Shown here piece by piece: positions 35,204 through 45,300 of a stretch of DNA of 64,000 nucleotides. Position 1 is the first letter of the stretch. Each line of letters starts with the position of its first letter. The stretch is taken from the NCBI GenBank assembly GCA_017999895.1, contig JAGNKY010000001.1:124001-188000 (forward strand), given 5' to 3'. The notes under the pieces were generated by a model. It worked only from the letters and a program-made list of their open reading frames with translations. It had not been told where the DNA came from and did no database searches. A program made the translations under genes and the position numbers. Source of the stretch: Bacteroidales bacterium (GTDB lineage: Bacteria; Bacteroidota; Bacteroidia; Bacteroidales; VadinHA17).

Positions 35204-35692
35204 ATGAAAACAGCCGCCCGCTCTTTTGATATTAATAAGCTTTCATTAGCCGGATTTATAATAACACTTGGAGTGGTGTATGGTGATCTTGGCACCAGGC
35301 CGCTTTATGTTATGAAAGCTATCGTTTCAGGCGGTAGTGGAAATTTTAACGAATTGCTTGTTTACGGAAGATAAATAAAGAACAGGTATATCACTTTCTC
35401 AAACCTCGATGATTATATTGAGATGTTTAAAGATTTATGTAAAAAAATTCTGTTCCCCTTACTGCCACTAATCTTGTATATATTATCAAGGCAAACCGAC
35501 CCGATCAGGTTGAATCGAAAGTAATTTATTCAATATTCGGAAATCAACCTAAAAAAGCCAAAACATATTGGCTGCTTCATGTTGACAGGCGAAATAACAC
35601 TTGAAAGTGGTTACGAATCTTTAAGAAAACATAAGATTCCGGCAGATTTCAAATTTGTTTTTATTGACAGAATGATGCCCCAGGATAATTAA
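35204..35692 (+). pseudogene. kup: Decayed kup (Kup/HAK/KT K+ uptake permease)
   Basis: Fragments of a Kup potassium transporter in three frames. The first, from ATG 35204 to TAA 35374, encodes 56 residues with the Kup N-terminal pattern [20 protein letters not shown] then [11 protein letters not shown] fragment from about 35402 encodes NLDDYIEMFKDL, and from 35452, in another frame, VPLTATNLVYIIKANRPDQ then VESKVIYSIFGNQPKKAKTY, the Kup C-terminal domain. A last frame gives YESLRKHKIPADFKFVFIDR, the expected C-terminus. Kup is normally over 600 residues, so a large central deletion removed nearly all membrane helices. Multiple frameshifts make it non-functional. Confidence 0.85.
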
Positions 35693-35751
35693 TCACATTT
35701 TTATAGTAATCTTTTTTAATTTTTCTTTTATTTACACATATTTTCTGTCCA

Positions 35752-36351
35752 ATGCTTAAACCTTACCTTTATCGTAATCTTAAGGAAGCGGGATGCGACG
35801 AGGCGGGAAGAGGATGCCTTGCCGGGCCCGTGGTGGCTGCAGCAGTTATTTTCCCCAAAAATTACAGAAACAATCTTATCAATGATTCGAAGAAACTGAC
35901 TTCGAAAACAAGAGAAAAGCTAAGAAATGAGATTATTTCTTCGGCCATTGCATGGAGCGTTGCTTTTGTAGATAATCGTGAGATTGACGCTTTGAATATT
36001 CTCAGAGCTACAATTAAAGCGATGCATTTAGCTCTTGACGGCTTAAGTGTAAAGCCGGAATTTATTTTAATAGACGGCAACAAGTTTTTTCCGTACAGGG
36101 GTATTGGTTATAAAACGATCGTTCGCGGCGATTCATTATTTCTCTCGATAGCTGCCGCATCTATCCTTGCAAAAACTTTTCGTGACGATTACATGATAAA
36201 AATACATAATGAATATTCTGTTTATGACTGGGACAAAAACAAGGGATATTCAACAGCTTTGCATCGTGAAGCAATCAAAAGTTACGGTATCTCACCTTAT
36301 CACAGAAAGTCATTCACTCTTTTTGAAAGTCAGATGAAAATTGATTTTTAG
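35752..36351 (+). CDS. rnhB: Ribonuclease HII
   Basis: A 199-residue enzyme that removes RNA from RNA:DNA hybrids and starts ribonucleotide excision. The catalytic DEAGRGCLAGPVVAAAVIF is at the N-terminus (Asp and Glu of DEAGRG). NDSKKLTSKTREKL, ILIDGNKFFP (third Asp) and SIAAASILAKTFRDDYM (the C-terminal acidic residue) follow. It ends with KGYSTALHREAIKSYGISPY and HRKSF. The length is typical. It is divergent in direction from prfB and follows the kup remnant. Confidence 0.95.
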   Translation: MLKPYLYRNLKEAGCDEAGRGCLAGPVVAAAVIFPKNYRNNLINDSKKLTSKTREKLRNEIISSAIAWSVAFVDNREIDALNILRATIKAMHLALDGLSVKPEFILIDGNKFFPYRGIGYKTIVRGDSLFLSIAAASILAKTFRDDYMIKIHNEYSVYDWDKNKGYSTALHREAIKSYGISPYHRKSFTLFESQMKIDF

Positions 36352-36373
36352 TTAGATTCTTATTTTTTAAAAG

Positions 36374-36381
36374 TATATTTG
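36374..36381 (+). promoter_or_regulatory. Possible -7 element of the S46 peptidase gene
   Basis: TATATTTG (TAnnTTTG) lies 29 bases before the ATG at 36411. It sits just before a TTG codon at 36384 that would extend the protein, favouring the ATG. No -33 at standard spacing. Confidence 0.35.
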
Positions 36382-36410
36382 AATTGTTTAAAATCAACAT
36401 TTTTAAAATC

Positions 36411-38567
36411 ATGAAAAAATATTTATTTATCCTTGTCGTACTTATCACGAGTATAAATTTAGGAATTCGTGCCGATGAAGGCATGTGGCTTCTGCCGCTT
36501 ATCGAGAAACTAAATATGGGTAAGATGACAGAACTTGGATTAAAGCTTTCAGCGGAAGATATTTACAGTATAAACAGGGCAAGTCTGAAAGATGCCGTGG
36601 TTATTTTTGGCGGCGGCTGCACCGCTGAAATTGTGTCACCACAGGGTCTTCTTCTTACAAATCATCATTGCGGTTATGACCAGATTCAGGAGCACAGCTC
36701 TGTAGAAAACGATTATCTGAAAGACGGCTTCTGGGCTATGTCGAAAGAAGAGGAGCTGCCAAATCCCGGATTATCAGTGACATTTCTTATCCGTATTGAA
36801 GATGTGACAAAACAGGTGCTTGCTGCAGTAAAAGACGGCATGAATGAAACTGAAAGGAATAATGCCATAAACGAAGTAAGGCTCGCAATCCAGAAAAAGG
36901 CAATGGAAGGAACATGGTATAATGCCATTGTTTCGAATTTTTACAACGGCAATCAATTTTATCTTTTTGTGTATGAAAGGTATAATGATGTTAGACTTGT
37001 TGGGGCACCGCCATCGTCAATAGGCAAGTTCGGGCACGACACCGACAACTGGGAATGGCCGCGTCATACAGGGGATTTCAGTGTGTTCAGAGTTTATACT
37101 TCGCCCGACGGAAGGCCGGCACCTTATTCAAAGAATAATATCCCTCTTAAACCAAGGTATTACCTGCCCGTTTCGATTAAAGAGCTAAACAAGGGTGATT
37201 TTGCAATGGTATTAGGATACCCCGGCCGTACGCTACGATATTATACATCATACGAAGTGGACGAATTGATTAAAATAACTCATCCAAACAGGATTAAAAT
37301 AAGAGGCATACGCCAGGAGATACTGATGGCCGATATGAAGGCAGATGAAAAGGTGAACATACAATATGCTTCAAAATATTCAAACTCATCAAATTACTGG
37401 AAGTATTCGATCGGCCAGAAAGCCGGACTCGAGAAACTAAATGTGAAGGCCAAAAAAGAAGAAATAGAAAACCAGTATAACCAGTGGGTTAACGAAAATC
37501 CGGAAAGGAAGGCAAAATACGGTGAGGCACTTAATCTAATCAGGAATGCAATAGAGAAAAGAGCCGAATATGTTAATGCACAGCAATATATAAGTGAATG
37601 CTTTATGCAAGGCTGTGAGATATTGGAATTGGGTCAGATTGCTTCCGCTCTTATCAGTGTTATTAATTCGGGTGAACAGAACAGGCTTACAGAACTTATA
37701 TCTAATCTTAAAGACAATATTTCCCCATTATTTTATAAAGATTATAATCCTCCGACCGACATGAAATCTGTAAAAGCAATGATGAAACTTTATCGTGAAG
37801 ATGTTCCTGCAAAGTTTCATCCCGATTTCTATGTAAATATCGTTGATAAAAAATTTAAAGGCGATATTGACAGGTTTGTTGATTACATGTTCGCAAAGTC
37901 GGTTTTTTCAGACGAAAGTAAATTTCTTGCGTTTCTTGAAAAGCCCAGTATCAAAGTACTTGAAAGGGATCCGGTTTATATCGTTTCAAATTCTATTAAT
38001 AAAATAGCGAGTGAAGTAAGTAATGCATTGAGGCAATACGATACGGATCTTTCAAAGGGACGTAGGCTATGGATGGCCGCACTGATGGAGATGATGCCGG
38101 ATAAAACACAGTACCCTGATGCAAATTCAACGATGAGGTTAACATACGGTTCAGTTCTTGATTATGACCCAAGGGATGCTGTTACCTATAAATATTATAC
38201 AACTCTAAAGGGTGTTGTAGAGAAATACAAGCCAGGCGATTATGAGTTTGATGCACCACAAAGACTCTTAGACCTTTATGACAGGAAAGAATTTGGGAGA
38301 TATGGCTCATCTAAAGGTTATATGCCGGTATGCTTCACGACAAACAATGACATTACGGGAGGCAACTCCGGCAGTCCGGTGATAAACGCTTATGGTGAGC
38401 TTATAGGCCTTGCTTTCGATGGCAATTGGGAGGCCATGAGTGGAGATGTGGCTTATGAGCCTGATTTACAAAGAACAATTGCTGTTGATATAAGATACGT
38501 TCTGTGGATTATGGATGTCTATGCCGGCGCAAGACATCTTGTAGATGAAATGACAGTTGTGAAGTGA
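36411..38567 (+). CDS. Exported S46 family dipeptidyl-peptidase (DPP7-like)
   Basis: A 718-residue serine peptidase with signal peptide (LFILVVLITSINLGIRA) that removes dipeptides from oligopeptides in the periplasm. The catalytic His is in SPQGLLLTNHHCGYDQIQ, the Asp in HDTDNWEWPRHTGDFS and the nucleophilic Ser in DITGGNSGSPVINAYG. In Porphyromonas enzymes the residue 18 positions after the Ser separates DPP7 (Gly, hydrophobic P1) from DPP11 (Arg, acidic P1). Here it is Gly (GLAFDGNWEAMSGD), so DPP7-type preference is inferred. The ATG at 36411 is preferred over an upstream TTG. Such enzymes support amino-acid fermentation. Confidence 0.93.
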   Translation: MKKYLFILVVLITSINLGIRADEGMWLLPLIEKLNMGKMTELGLKLSAEDIYSINRASLKDAVVIFGGGCTAEIVSPQGLLLTNHHCGYDQIQEHSSVENDYLKDGFWAMSKEEELPNPGLSVTFLIRIEDVTKQVLAAVKDGMNETERNNAINEVRLAIQKKAMEGTWYNAIVSNFYNGNQFYLFVYERYNDVRLVGAPPSSIGKFGHDTDNWEWPRHTGDFSVFRVYTSPDGRPAPYSKNNIPLKPRYYLPVSIKELNKGDFAMVLGYPGRTLRYYTSYEVDELIKITHPNRIKIRGIRQEILMADMKADEKVNIQYASKYSNSSNYWKYSIGQKAGLEKLNVKAKKEEIENQYNQWVNENPERKAKYGEALNLIRNAIEKRAEYVNAQQYISECFMQGCEILELGQIASALISVINSGEQNRLTELISNLKDNISPLFYKDYNPPTDMKSVKAMMKLYREDVPAKFHPDFYVNIVDKKFKGDIDRFVDYMFAKSVFSDESKFLAFLEKPSIKVLERDPVYIVSNSINKIASEVSNALRQYDTDLSKGRRLWMAALMEMMPDKTQYPDANSTMRLTYGSVLDYDPRDAVTYKYYTTLKGVVEKYKPGDYEFDAPQRLLDLYDRKEFGRYGSSKGYMPVCFTTNNDITGGNSGSPVINAYGELIGLAFDGNWEAMSGDVAYEPDLQRTIAVDIRYVLWIMDVYAGARHLVDEMTVVK

Positions 38568-38586
38568 TATACATTAAAATATTTAT

Positions 38587-38594
38587 TAAATTTG
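38587..38594 (+). promoter_or_regulatory. Possible -7 element of tRNA-Cys
   Basis: TAAATTTG (TAnnTTTG) lies 14 bases before the mature 5' end of the tRNA. No -33 at standard spacing; the nearest TTG is 27 bases away. Confidence 0.4.
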
Positions 38595-38608
38595 CAATTT
38601 GAAATTCC

Positions 38609-38679
38609 GGTCGGTTGACCGAGTGGCGAGGTAGCGGTCTGCAAAACCGTTTACGGCGGTTCGACTCCGCCACCGACCT
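38609..38679 (+). tRNA. tRNA-Cys (anticodon GCA)
   Basis: A cloverleaf can be drawn. Acceptor GGTCGGT pairs with ACCGACC, and the discriminator is T (U73, the cysteine identity base). The anticodon stem GCGGT/ACCGT (one G-T pair) has loop CTGCAAA, with GCA at positions 34-36. The T stem GGCGG/CCGCC has loop TTCGACT. CCA is not encoded and must be added after transcription. It is a single gene, not in a cluster. Confidence 0.96.
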
Positions 38680-38829
38680 CAAGGTAATTGATATTCAGAC
38701 TTTACCGGAAACGACAATGGTTTTTATTTTTAATTGCGTCGTATTCATATTTTTAAATTTCTATAAATTTATTTTGTCAGCTTCAAGGAAATAGATAAAT
38801 TGCCGCCTGTTTTTTAATATTTATTTGTC

Positions 38830-39801
38830 ATGGTACATTATAAAGAATTAGGATTAGTAAACTCACGTGAATTATTCGAGAAGGCCATAAAAGGAGGTTA
38901 TGCCGTTCCGGCATTTAATTTCAACAACCTTGAACAATTGCAGGCTATTGTTTCTGCTTGCGTTGAGACCAGATCGCCAGTTATTTTGCAGGTATCGAAA
39001 GGTGCAAGAAAATACGCCAACCAGACTCTTCTATTATATCTTGCAAAAGGGGCTGTTGAATATGCGCAAGAACTTGGTTATCCAATACCTATTGTATTGC
39101 ATCTCGACCATGGCGACTCTTTCGAATTGTGTAAATCATGCATCGAAACTGGATTTTCCTCAGTGATGATTGATGGTTCACATTTTCCTTATGAGGAAAA
39201 TATACGGGTTACAAAAGAGGTTGTTGATTTTGCGCACAAGTATGATGTAACGGTTGAAGGCGAACTAGGAGTGCTTGCTGGTATTGAGGAAGAAGTATCA
39301 GCTGAACGTTCATCATATACCAGACCGGAAGAAGTGGAAGACTTCGTAAAAAGAACTGGCGTTGATTCTCTTGCAATATCTATAGGTACATCACATGGTG
39401 CTTATAAATTCAAGGTAAAACCAGGGCAACAGCCTCCTCCACTCAGGTTCGACATTCTTGAGGAAGTTGAAAGACGGATACCGGGCTTCCCTATAGTTCT
39501 ACATGGGGCATCATCAGTGCCAAAAGAGATCGTAGATGAAATAAACAGGTATGGCGGAAAGCTTGAAAACACTGCAGGAGTACCGGAAGATCAACTTCGC
39601 AGGGCAGCATCATCAGCCGTGTGCAAGATTAACATAGATTCTGACGGAAGACTTGCCATGACTGCCGCTGTGCGAAAAGTGCTATATGAAAAACCCGAGG
39701 AGTTCGACCCGCGAAACTATCTTGGCCCCGCCCGCGACAAACTCAGAGAACTTTATAAACATAAGGTTGTAAACGTGCTTGGAAGTGCCGGAAAGGCATA
39801 A
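38830..39801 (+). CDS. fbaA: Class II fructose-bisphosphate aldolase
   Basis: A 323-residue zinc-dependent aldolase of glycolysis and gluconeogenesis. AFNFNNLEQLQAIVSAC is at the N-terminus, then VLHLDHGDSFELCKSCIETG with the zinc His and the catalytic Asp. VMIDGSHFPYEENI follows, then VEGELGVLAGIEEEVS with a metal-binding Glu, AISIGTSHGAYKF with the second zinc His, and FPIVLHGASSVP with the third. The pattern with SHG and HGASS is that of the class IIB enzymes. It could act on tagatose-bisphosphate instead, but no tagatose genes are near. Standalone gene. Confidence 0.93.
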   Translation: MVHYKELGLVNSRELFEKAIKGGYAVPAFNFNNLEQLQAIVSACVETRSPVILQVSKGARKYANQTLLLYLAKGAVEYAQELGYPIPIVLHLDHGDSFELCKSCIETGFSSVMIDGSHFPYEENIRVTKEVVDFAHKYDVTVEGELGVLAGIEEEVSAERSSYTRPEEVEDFVKRTGVDSLAISIGTSHGAYKFKVKPGQQPPPLRFDILEEVERRIPGFPIVLHGASSVPKEIVDEINRYGGKLENTAGVPEDQLRRAASSAVCKINIDSDGRLAMTAAVRKVLYEKPEEFDPRNYLGPARDKLRELYKHKVVNVLGSAGKA

Positions 39802-40164
39802 CAGACAGTTATACAATCAAATAAAACTTTAATCGTAATTTTAACCGGCATACGAACACGATACCGTAGGCCGATTAATATTTTATTTTTTCCCAATTCA
39901 GAAAGAACTTTATAATTAAACCGTACATACTACCATAGGCTCGATCCTTACCTCCCATCTACCGTTCCATTTGTCTCTTCTTCTGCCCCTCTCCCTTTCC
40001 CCGCATTAGCCTTTTCTCATCTTATCCAATCGGTACTTTCCATGTAGCTATAATTCCCTGGTTAAGCGAGCTAAGATGTGAGAATATAAAATTTATGAAA
40101 ATCAAGTAGTATATGACAGGATATAATAGAATTATAGTAATTTTGATAGGGCTATATAGAATTA
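39802..40164. other. 363-base intergenic region, no gene seen
   Basis: No convincing open frame. It holds a pyrimidine-rich stretch at about 39948-40030 (many TCT, CCC and CTC runs) of unknown role. A possible -7 element TAATTTTG lies at 40138-40145, 20 bases before the sigma factor ATG. Confidence 0.4.
40138..40145 (+). promoter_or_regulatory. Possible -7 element of the ECF sigma gene
   Basis: TAATTTTG (TAnnTTTG) ends 19 bases before the ATG at 40165. No TTG -33 at the expected distance. Confidence 0.35.
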
Positions 40165-40716
40165 ATGAAAAATTACGACTTATATAGTGATCAGGAACTG
40201 GTGAAAGAAATCAAGGCAGGAAACATGCTTGCTTTTGATGCCCTTTATAAGAAATATTGTATAAGTCTTTACAAATTCGTTTTTTCAATTATTAAATCGG
40301 CAGAAGAGGCTGAAAATATTATCCAGGACGTATTTCTTAACTTATGGTTAAACAGAAATAACATTCAGAAAGAAGCATTGGTTAAATACTATATCTTCAC
40401 AATTGCTTATAATTCAACTATATCAGTAATTAGGAAGAAAATAAAAGAGTCTCAGTTTATTGAAGAATTAAAAAATCTTCAGATTCATACACAGGAGTCT
40501 GTAGAATCCGAAATTGAATATAACGAGATGAATGAAAAGCTCAATGAAATAATCAATACGTTACCTGAACGGCAAAAAGAGGTTTACCTGCTTCACAAGG
40601 CTGAAGGTTTAAAATATTCTGAAATAGCCGACAGGTTGAATATTTCAGTTAATACTGTAGAGAACCACATGTCGAAGGCACTTAAGGCAATACGTGAGAA
40701 GCTGGGAAATTATTGA
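40165..40716 (+). CDS. RNA polymerase ECF sigma factor, FecI-like, SusCD-associated
   Basis: A 183-residue ECF sigma factor. Region 2 (residues about 20-90) contains AFDALYKKYCISLYKFVFSI and AENIIQDVFLNLWLNRNNI. Region 4 (about 125-180) contains TLPERQKEVYLLHKAEGLKY then SEIADRLNISVNTVENHMSK, the helix-turn-helix. There are no extra domains. In Bacteroidota such a factor is held by a FecR-type anti-sigma and released when a SusC transporter with an STN domain binds substrate. Here the FecR gene follows after 432 bases and the SusC gene after that, so the set is complete. Confidence 0.93.
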   Translation: MKNYDLYSDQELVKEIKAGNMLAFDALYKKYCISLYKFVFSIIKSAEEAENIIQDVFLNLWLNRNNIQKEALVKYYIFTIAYNSTISVIRKKIKESQFIEELKNLQIHTQESVESEIEYNEMNEKLNEIINTLPERQKEVYLLHKAEGLKYSEIADRLNISVNTVENHMSKALKAIREKLGNY

Positions 40717-40838
40717 TTTCTTGTCATTTTGTTGGTATTTATCACTTTTTAATTTTAAATTGCTTACATTCTAATCAAATGGAATCACTTCCCTGAATGT
40801 AGATGGCTGCTCTTAAATTCTCATGAACTCACCCCCGA

Positions 40839-40863
40839 CCCCTCTCTAATACTTAGAGAGGGG
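40839..40863. repeat. Perfect hairpin in the sigma/anti-sigma gap, with a degenerate second copy
   Basis: CCCCTCTCTAA-TAC-TTAGAGAGGGG is an 11-bp perfect inverted repeat with a 3-base loop. The right arm and its tail (TTAGAGAGGGGAGTAAGAC) recur at 40917-40936 as TTAGAGAGGTAAGTAAGAC, a second, degraded copy. This looks like a dispersed intergenic palindromic element rather than a terminator, because no T-run follows. The rest of the 432-base gap (40717-41148) shows no gene. Confidence 0.6.
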
Positions 40864-41148
40864 AGTAAGACCTTTGCCCGAGGGTACAGATTGAAGGGGG
40901 ATAATACTTTCTAATTCTTAGAGAGGTAAGTAAGACACCGGGTATGCTAATAAAATATTTTAAATAAATCTCTATTCTAAGTAGTGGCAGGAATAGTTTT
41001 CTGCGTCTTATTATATGAAATCAAATAAAATTGAGGTCAAACTATTTTAAAATAAATAAGAACAACAAACAGGTTAGGTTTGGGTTAGTGAGGTTCAGGT
41101 AAAAAGCACTTCCGGACAAAAGGCAGTGCTTTTTATAATATTAAGTTT

Positions 41149-42237
41149 ATGACAAGGGAACTAATTGAAAAGTATTTAAGCAATAACTGCAGTGACGAGG
41201 AACTGAATCTTGTTCTGGATTGGTTCAATAAATCAGCACACCTTGCAGAAAGTAAAAAGTTATTATATAGTGTGTGGGAGGATATTCAGAAACAAGAGCC
41301 CAATGCAGACGAAGATTTCGATTCTATTCTGGGCAAAATCCATCATGAAATAAATATCATTCAATCGAAAAAAATTGTAGAGAAATCAGGATACGACTTA
41401 ATAAGGTATAACAGGAGAAAATATATTATAAACGTCATAAGGAATATTGCAGCTATACTTCTTTTGCCCGTACTTGGGGTGTGGATATACTTTAATGTAA
41501 AATATTATTCTTCTATGTCTGAACAGGCAACAGCCAATCTTGCTTATAATGAAGTTTTTTCATCTGTTGATGCGATAACAAAAATTACTTTGCCTGATGG
41601 TTCGAATGTATGGCTTAACCATAACAGTTCTCTTCGTTTCCCAGCTACATTTCAGGGGAAATCAAGGGATGTTGAGCTCAAAGGTGAGGGTTATTTTGAG
41701 GTTGCTCACAACTCTGATGTGCCTTTTGTTGTCAATGCCGGAGAGCTTAAGATAGCGGCTCTCGGAACTAAATTTAATGTAATGGCATACCCTGGAGAAA
41801 ATCACATTGAAACTTCATTGATTGAAGGTATTGTTGAAATTAAAAAACCAGGTGAAGGCAAAAGAGATATAACTATTTCAAAGCTGAAGCCAAATGATCT
41901 GGCGATTTACAACAGAGAAAATTCAGAAATTGCTACAAAAACAGTAACAGACGAAAGGTATTTTTCATGGAAAGACGGAAAGCTGATTTTCACTGCCGAG
42001 CCGATGGAAGAGGTTGTTAGAAAACTCGGCAGATGGTTTAATGTTGATATAATAATAAAAGATTATGAATTGAACGATTTGTTATTGACTGCCACTTTTG
42101 TTAACGAAACACTTCCACAGGTTATGGAATTATTATCTATCGTTCTTCCGGTGAATTACACTATAACTGAGAGAGAAAAAAATTATGATGGAACTTTTTC
42201 ACGGAGAAAAGTTATTTTGAGCTATCGTCGCTTTTAA
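41149..42237 (+). CDS. FecR-family anti-sigma factor
   Basis: A 362-residue single-pass inner-membrane regulator. The cytoplasmic N-terminus (LIEKYLSNNCSDEELNLVLD) binds the sigma factor. The membrane segment is at about residues 98-120 (NVIRNIAAILLLPVLGVWIY). The periplasmic FecR domain follows (ITLPDGSNVWLNHNSSLRFP, ELKGEGYFEVAHNSDVPFVV, AALGTKFNVMAYPGE). The C-terminal DUF4974 domain (FTAEPMEEVVRKLGRWFNVD) contacts the STN domain of the SusC partner. It would relay substrate sensing across the envelope to the upstream sigma factor. Confidence 0.93.
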   Translation: MTRELIEKYLSNNCSDEELNLVLDWFNKSAHLAESKKLLYSVWEDIQKQEPNADEDFDSILGKIHHEINIIQSKKIVEKSGYDLIRYNRRKYIINVIRNIAAILLLPVLGVWIYFNVKYYSSMSEQATANLAYNEVFSSVDAITKITLPDGSNVWLNHNSSLRFPATFQGKSRDVELKGEGYFEVAHNSDVPFVVNAGELKIAALGTKFNVMAYPGENHIETSLIEGIVEIKKPGEGKRDITISKLKPNDLAIYNRENSEIATKTVTDERYFSWKDGKLIFTAEPMEEVVRKLGRWFNVDIIIKDYELNDLLLTATFVNETLPQVMELLSIVLPVNYTITEREKNYDGTFSRRKVILSYRRF

Positions 42238-42287
42238 TCAGAAATAATTAAAAATAAATGCCTATGAAACAAAACCGGAATTAAAAA

Positions 42288-42317
42288 GACGGGACAGTGT
42301 TGCCCCACTATCCCGTC
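42288..42317 (+). terminator. Hairpin between FecR and SusC genes, possible attenuator
   Basis: GACGGGACAGTG pairs with CACTATCCCGTC (12 bp with one C-A mismatch) around a 6-base loop. No T-run follows directly. It could act as an RNA processing or stabilising element, or set the ratio between anti-sigma and transporter mRNA. Confidence 0.5.
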
Positions 42318-42372
42318 AGACTAAGTACATGTTTTTGTAAAAACCATTAGTAATCTTAATCCAATCAAATTT

Positions 42373-45300
42373 ATGAAAAAATTATTAAGTTATTATGAAA
42401 AGAGCCACTTAAAATTCTTTTCAAAAAAAACAATCAGAGTTATGAAGCTATCGTCTTTCTTATTGATACTGACTGTTTTTCAGCTCTGGGCTACGGAAAC
42501 GTATTCCCAGTTGACGAAACTCTCCTTACATCTTGAGAATACAAAAATAGCTGATGCATTAAAAGAAATTGAAGACCAGAGTGAGTTTTATTTTCTTTAC
42601 AGTCCAAAGCTCATTGATGTTGAAAAGAAGGTCAATATTGTTGCCGAACAGGAAACGATAAAGGATATTTTGACAGACGTTTTCGGCGAAGATGTAAAGT
42701 TTGCTGTGCATGACAGGCAGATTATACTTATGCCCAGTGATAAATCTGAAATTATTGATAAGTTACTTCAACAGAATGTAGTTACCGGTAAAGTTACCGA
42801 CAGTCAGACCGGGGAACCCATGGCCGGAGTTAATGTTGTTGTTAAAGGAACGACTACAGGCACGATGACCGATGCATCGGGAAATTATTCGCTAAGCGTG
42901 CCTGACAGGAATGTGACACTTGTGTTTTCGTTTATAGGATATACTACTCAGGAGATACCGCTGGAAGGAAGATCGAGTTTAGATGTTTCGCTTGTTAGTG
43001 AGACTATAGGACTGGAGGAGGTTGTGGTGATAGGATATGGTTCGGCTATTAAACGAAATGTGGCAAGTGCAACAGCAGCATTGAAAAGCGATGAAATAGT
43101 CGGATTGGCCACAACTGATCCCCGTCAGGTTATTCAAGGTAAAATTGCAGGGGTTCAGGTAACAAATAACAGTGGTGATCCTGGATCGGGCGCGAGAATC
43201 GTGATAAGAGGTATGGGCTCTTTCTCAAACACAGATCCTCTTTATGTTATTGATGGCATTCAGGGAGGCGATATCAATTCAGTTGCACCTCAGGATATTG
43301 AAAGCATAACTGTTCTGAAGGATGCTTCAACAACAGCAATTTATGGCTCTGCTGCTGCAAATGGAGTTGTTCTTGTAACAACTAAAAGCGGAAGGAGAGG
43401 CGATCTTAAGGTTGAATATGAAGGTTCAGCAGGTTTTGCCAGTGTCGTAAAACGTCTCGATATGCTGAATGCTTCGGAATATGTAGACCTTGTTACTGAT
43501 ATTCAGCATTCAAATGGACTGGAGATAACTGCGAAGCTTCAGACACCTGATGTCAGGATAGATCGTACTGACTGGCAAGATGTTACTTTCCAGAAGGGTT
43601 TTTTAACTGATCATAACTTAAGGTTTAGCGGAGGAACAGAAAATGTGACATACGCTTTTTCGGCAGGTTATCAGAATCAGGAATCTACGGTGATTGATAG
43701 GACATTTCAAAGAATCACTGTTGGAGCCAAATTGACAGAAAGCCTGTTCAAAAAGAGAGTAAACCTGAATCAGAATCTCAGATTAAAAAATGATATAAAT
43801 AATGGTGTGATTGCAGACCTGAATGAGGCGTTGAGAATGGCCCCTTACCTGCCTATTTATGATCCTACTAACCTGGGAGGCTATGCAAGGATGGACAAGG
43901 TAACAGATTTGCAGGATGCGAATAACCCATATAATACAGTTGGTAATACTGATTATAATGACAGAGGATTGGGCATAGAACTTGATCTTTCAGGCGAACT
44001 TCAGATTATTACCGGTCTGTCATTCAAATCACAGGCCAGGATTTCAGCGGGGAATTACCATAATATGACGTTTAACTATCCCTGTAACGGAGGTAATTTT
44101 AACAGGGCTACCTCGGATATAAGCGAGCATTATAATTACAGTTACGGGTTTATTCTTGAGAACTATTTTTCATACAACAGAGTCTTTGGCGGTCATGCAA
44201 TAACTGCAACATTGGGCAATACTTATGATCCGGCAGATATTTACAGGAGTATTTCAGTAAGCGGATCCAATTATACAAGTGATGCTATCCAGAACATTGC
44301 ACTGGCAAATTCCACATCAATTACAGGATCTTCTGTTAACAGCGGGAAATCCAGGTTATCATATTTTGGAAGGGTCGGATATACATTTATGGAAAGATAT
44401 GTACTGAATGCCAGTTTAAGAAGAGATGCTTCAAGTGTTTTTGGGGTGAATAACCGCTGGGGGACATTCTACGGTGTCGGATTTGCCTGGGCAGTTTCGA
44501 AAGAGAATTTCATGAGTTCAATTTCCGCTATATCCAATCTGAGGATCAGGACAAGTTATGGAAAAACAGGCAATGATAACATTTCTCCATTTCTTACCTC
44601 ATCGAATGTCTGGAAAGGGACCGGTAACAATATTGTGTATTCATTCGGAGATGACCTTACGTTTGCAACAGGCTCAATTGTGAACAGCATACCTAACCCT
44701 GATCTTAAATGGGAAGAGACAAATCAGTTTGATATGGGATTTGAACTCGGATTGTTTAAAGATAGGATTAATTTCACATTTGATTATTTTAATAGATCAA
44801 ATAAAGATCTGTTGATTGAAACGCAACTGCCGTTGACAACCGGACTTGGAAATCCGGGATCAGTAGGTACGCAGTGGATTAATGCTGCAAGCATGAAAAA
44901 CCAAGGATTTGAGATTGCACTGATTTTTAATAGCAATCCGGCAAATCAGTTTAAATGGGATATCTCACTAAATTCGACTTACAGTGTTAACGAGGTGACA
45001 GCATTAGGAACCGTGGGAGACTTACCTATTTCTAAAGGCGAGTTCATGACAGGCGTCGGAAATGCAACAAGAACTGATATAGGACATCCGCTCGGCTCAT
45101 ATTTCGGATATGTATTTGACCATGTCGTTGTTGACCAGGCTGATCTTGACAGACTGAATGACATAGCAAGTGCAGCAACCAATGGGCAGGTACAAGAATA
45201 TCAGACCAACGCAAAACCAGGCGATCGTGTATGGAAGGATATTGACGGGAATGGCTATATCAATGCAGATGATCGTACTTATATCGGTAATCCTTCACCC

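Noticed and set aside
39948..40030. Pyrimidine-rich stretch as a CRISPR or tandem repeat
   Set aside because: There is no regular repeat unit or spacer pattern.
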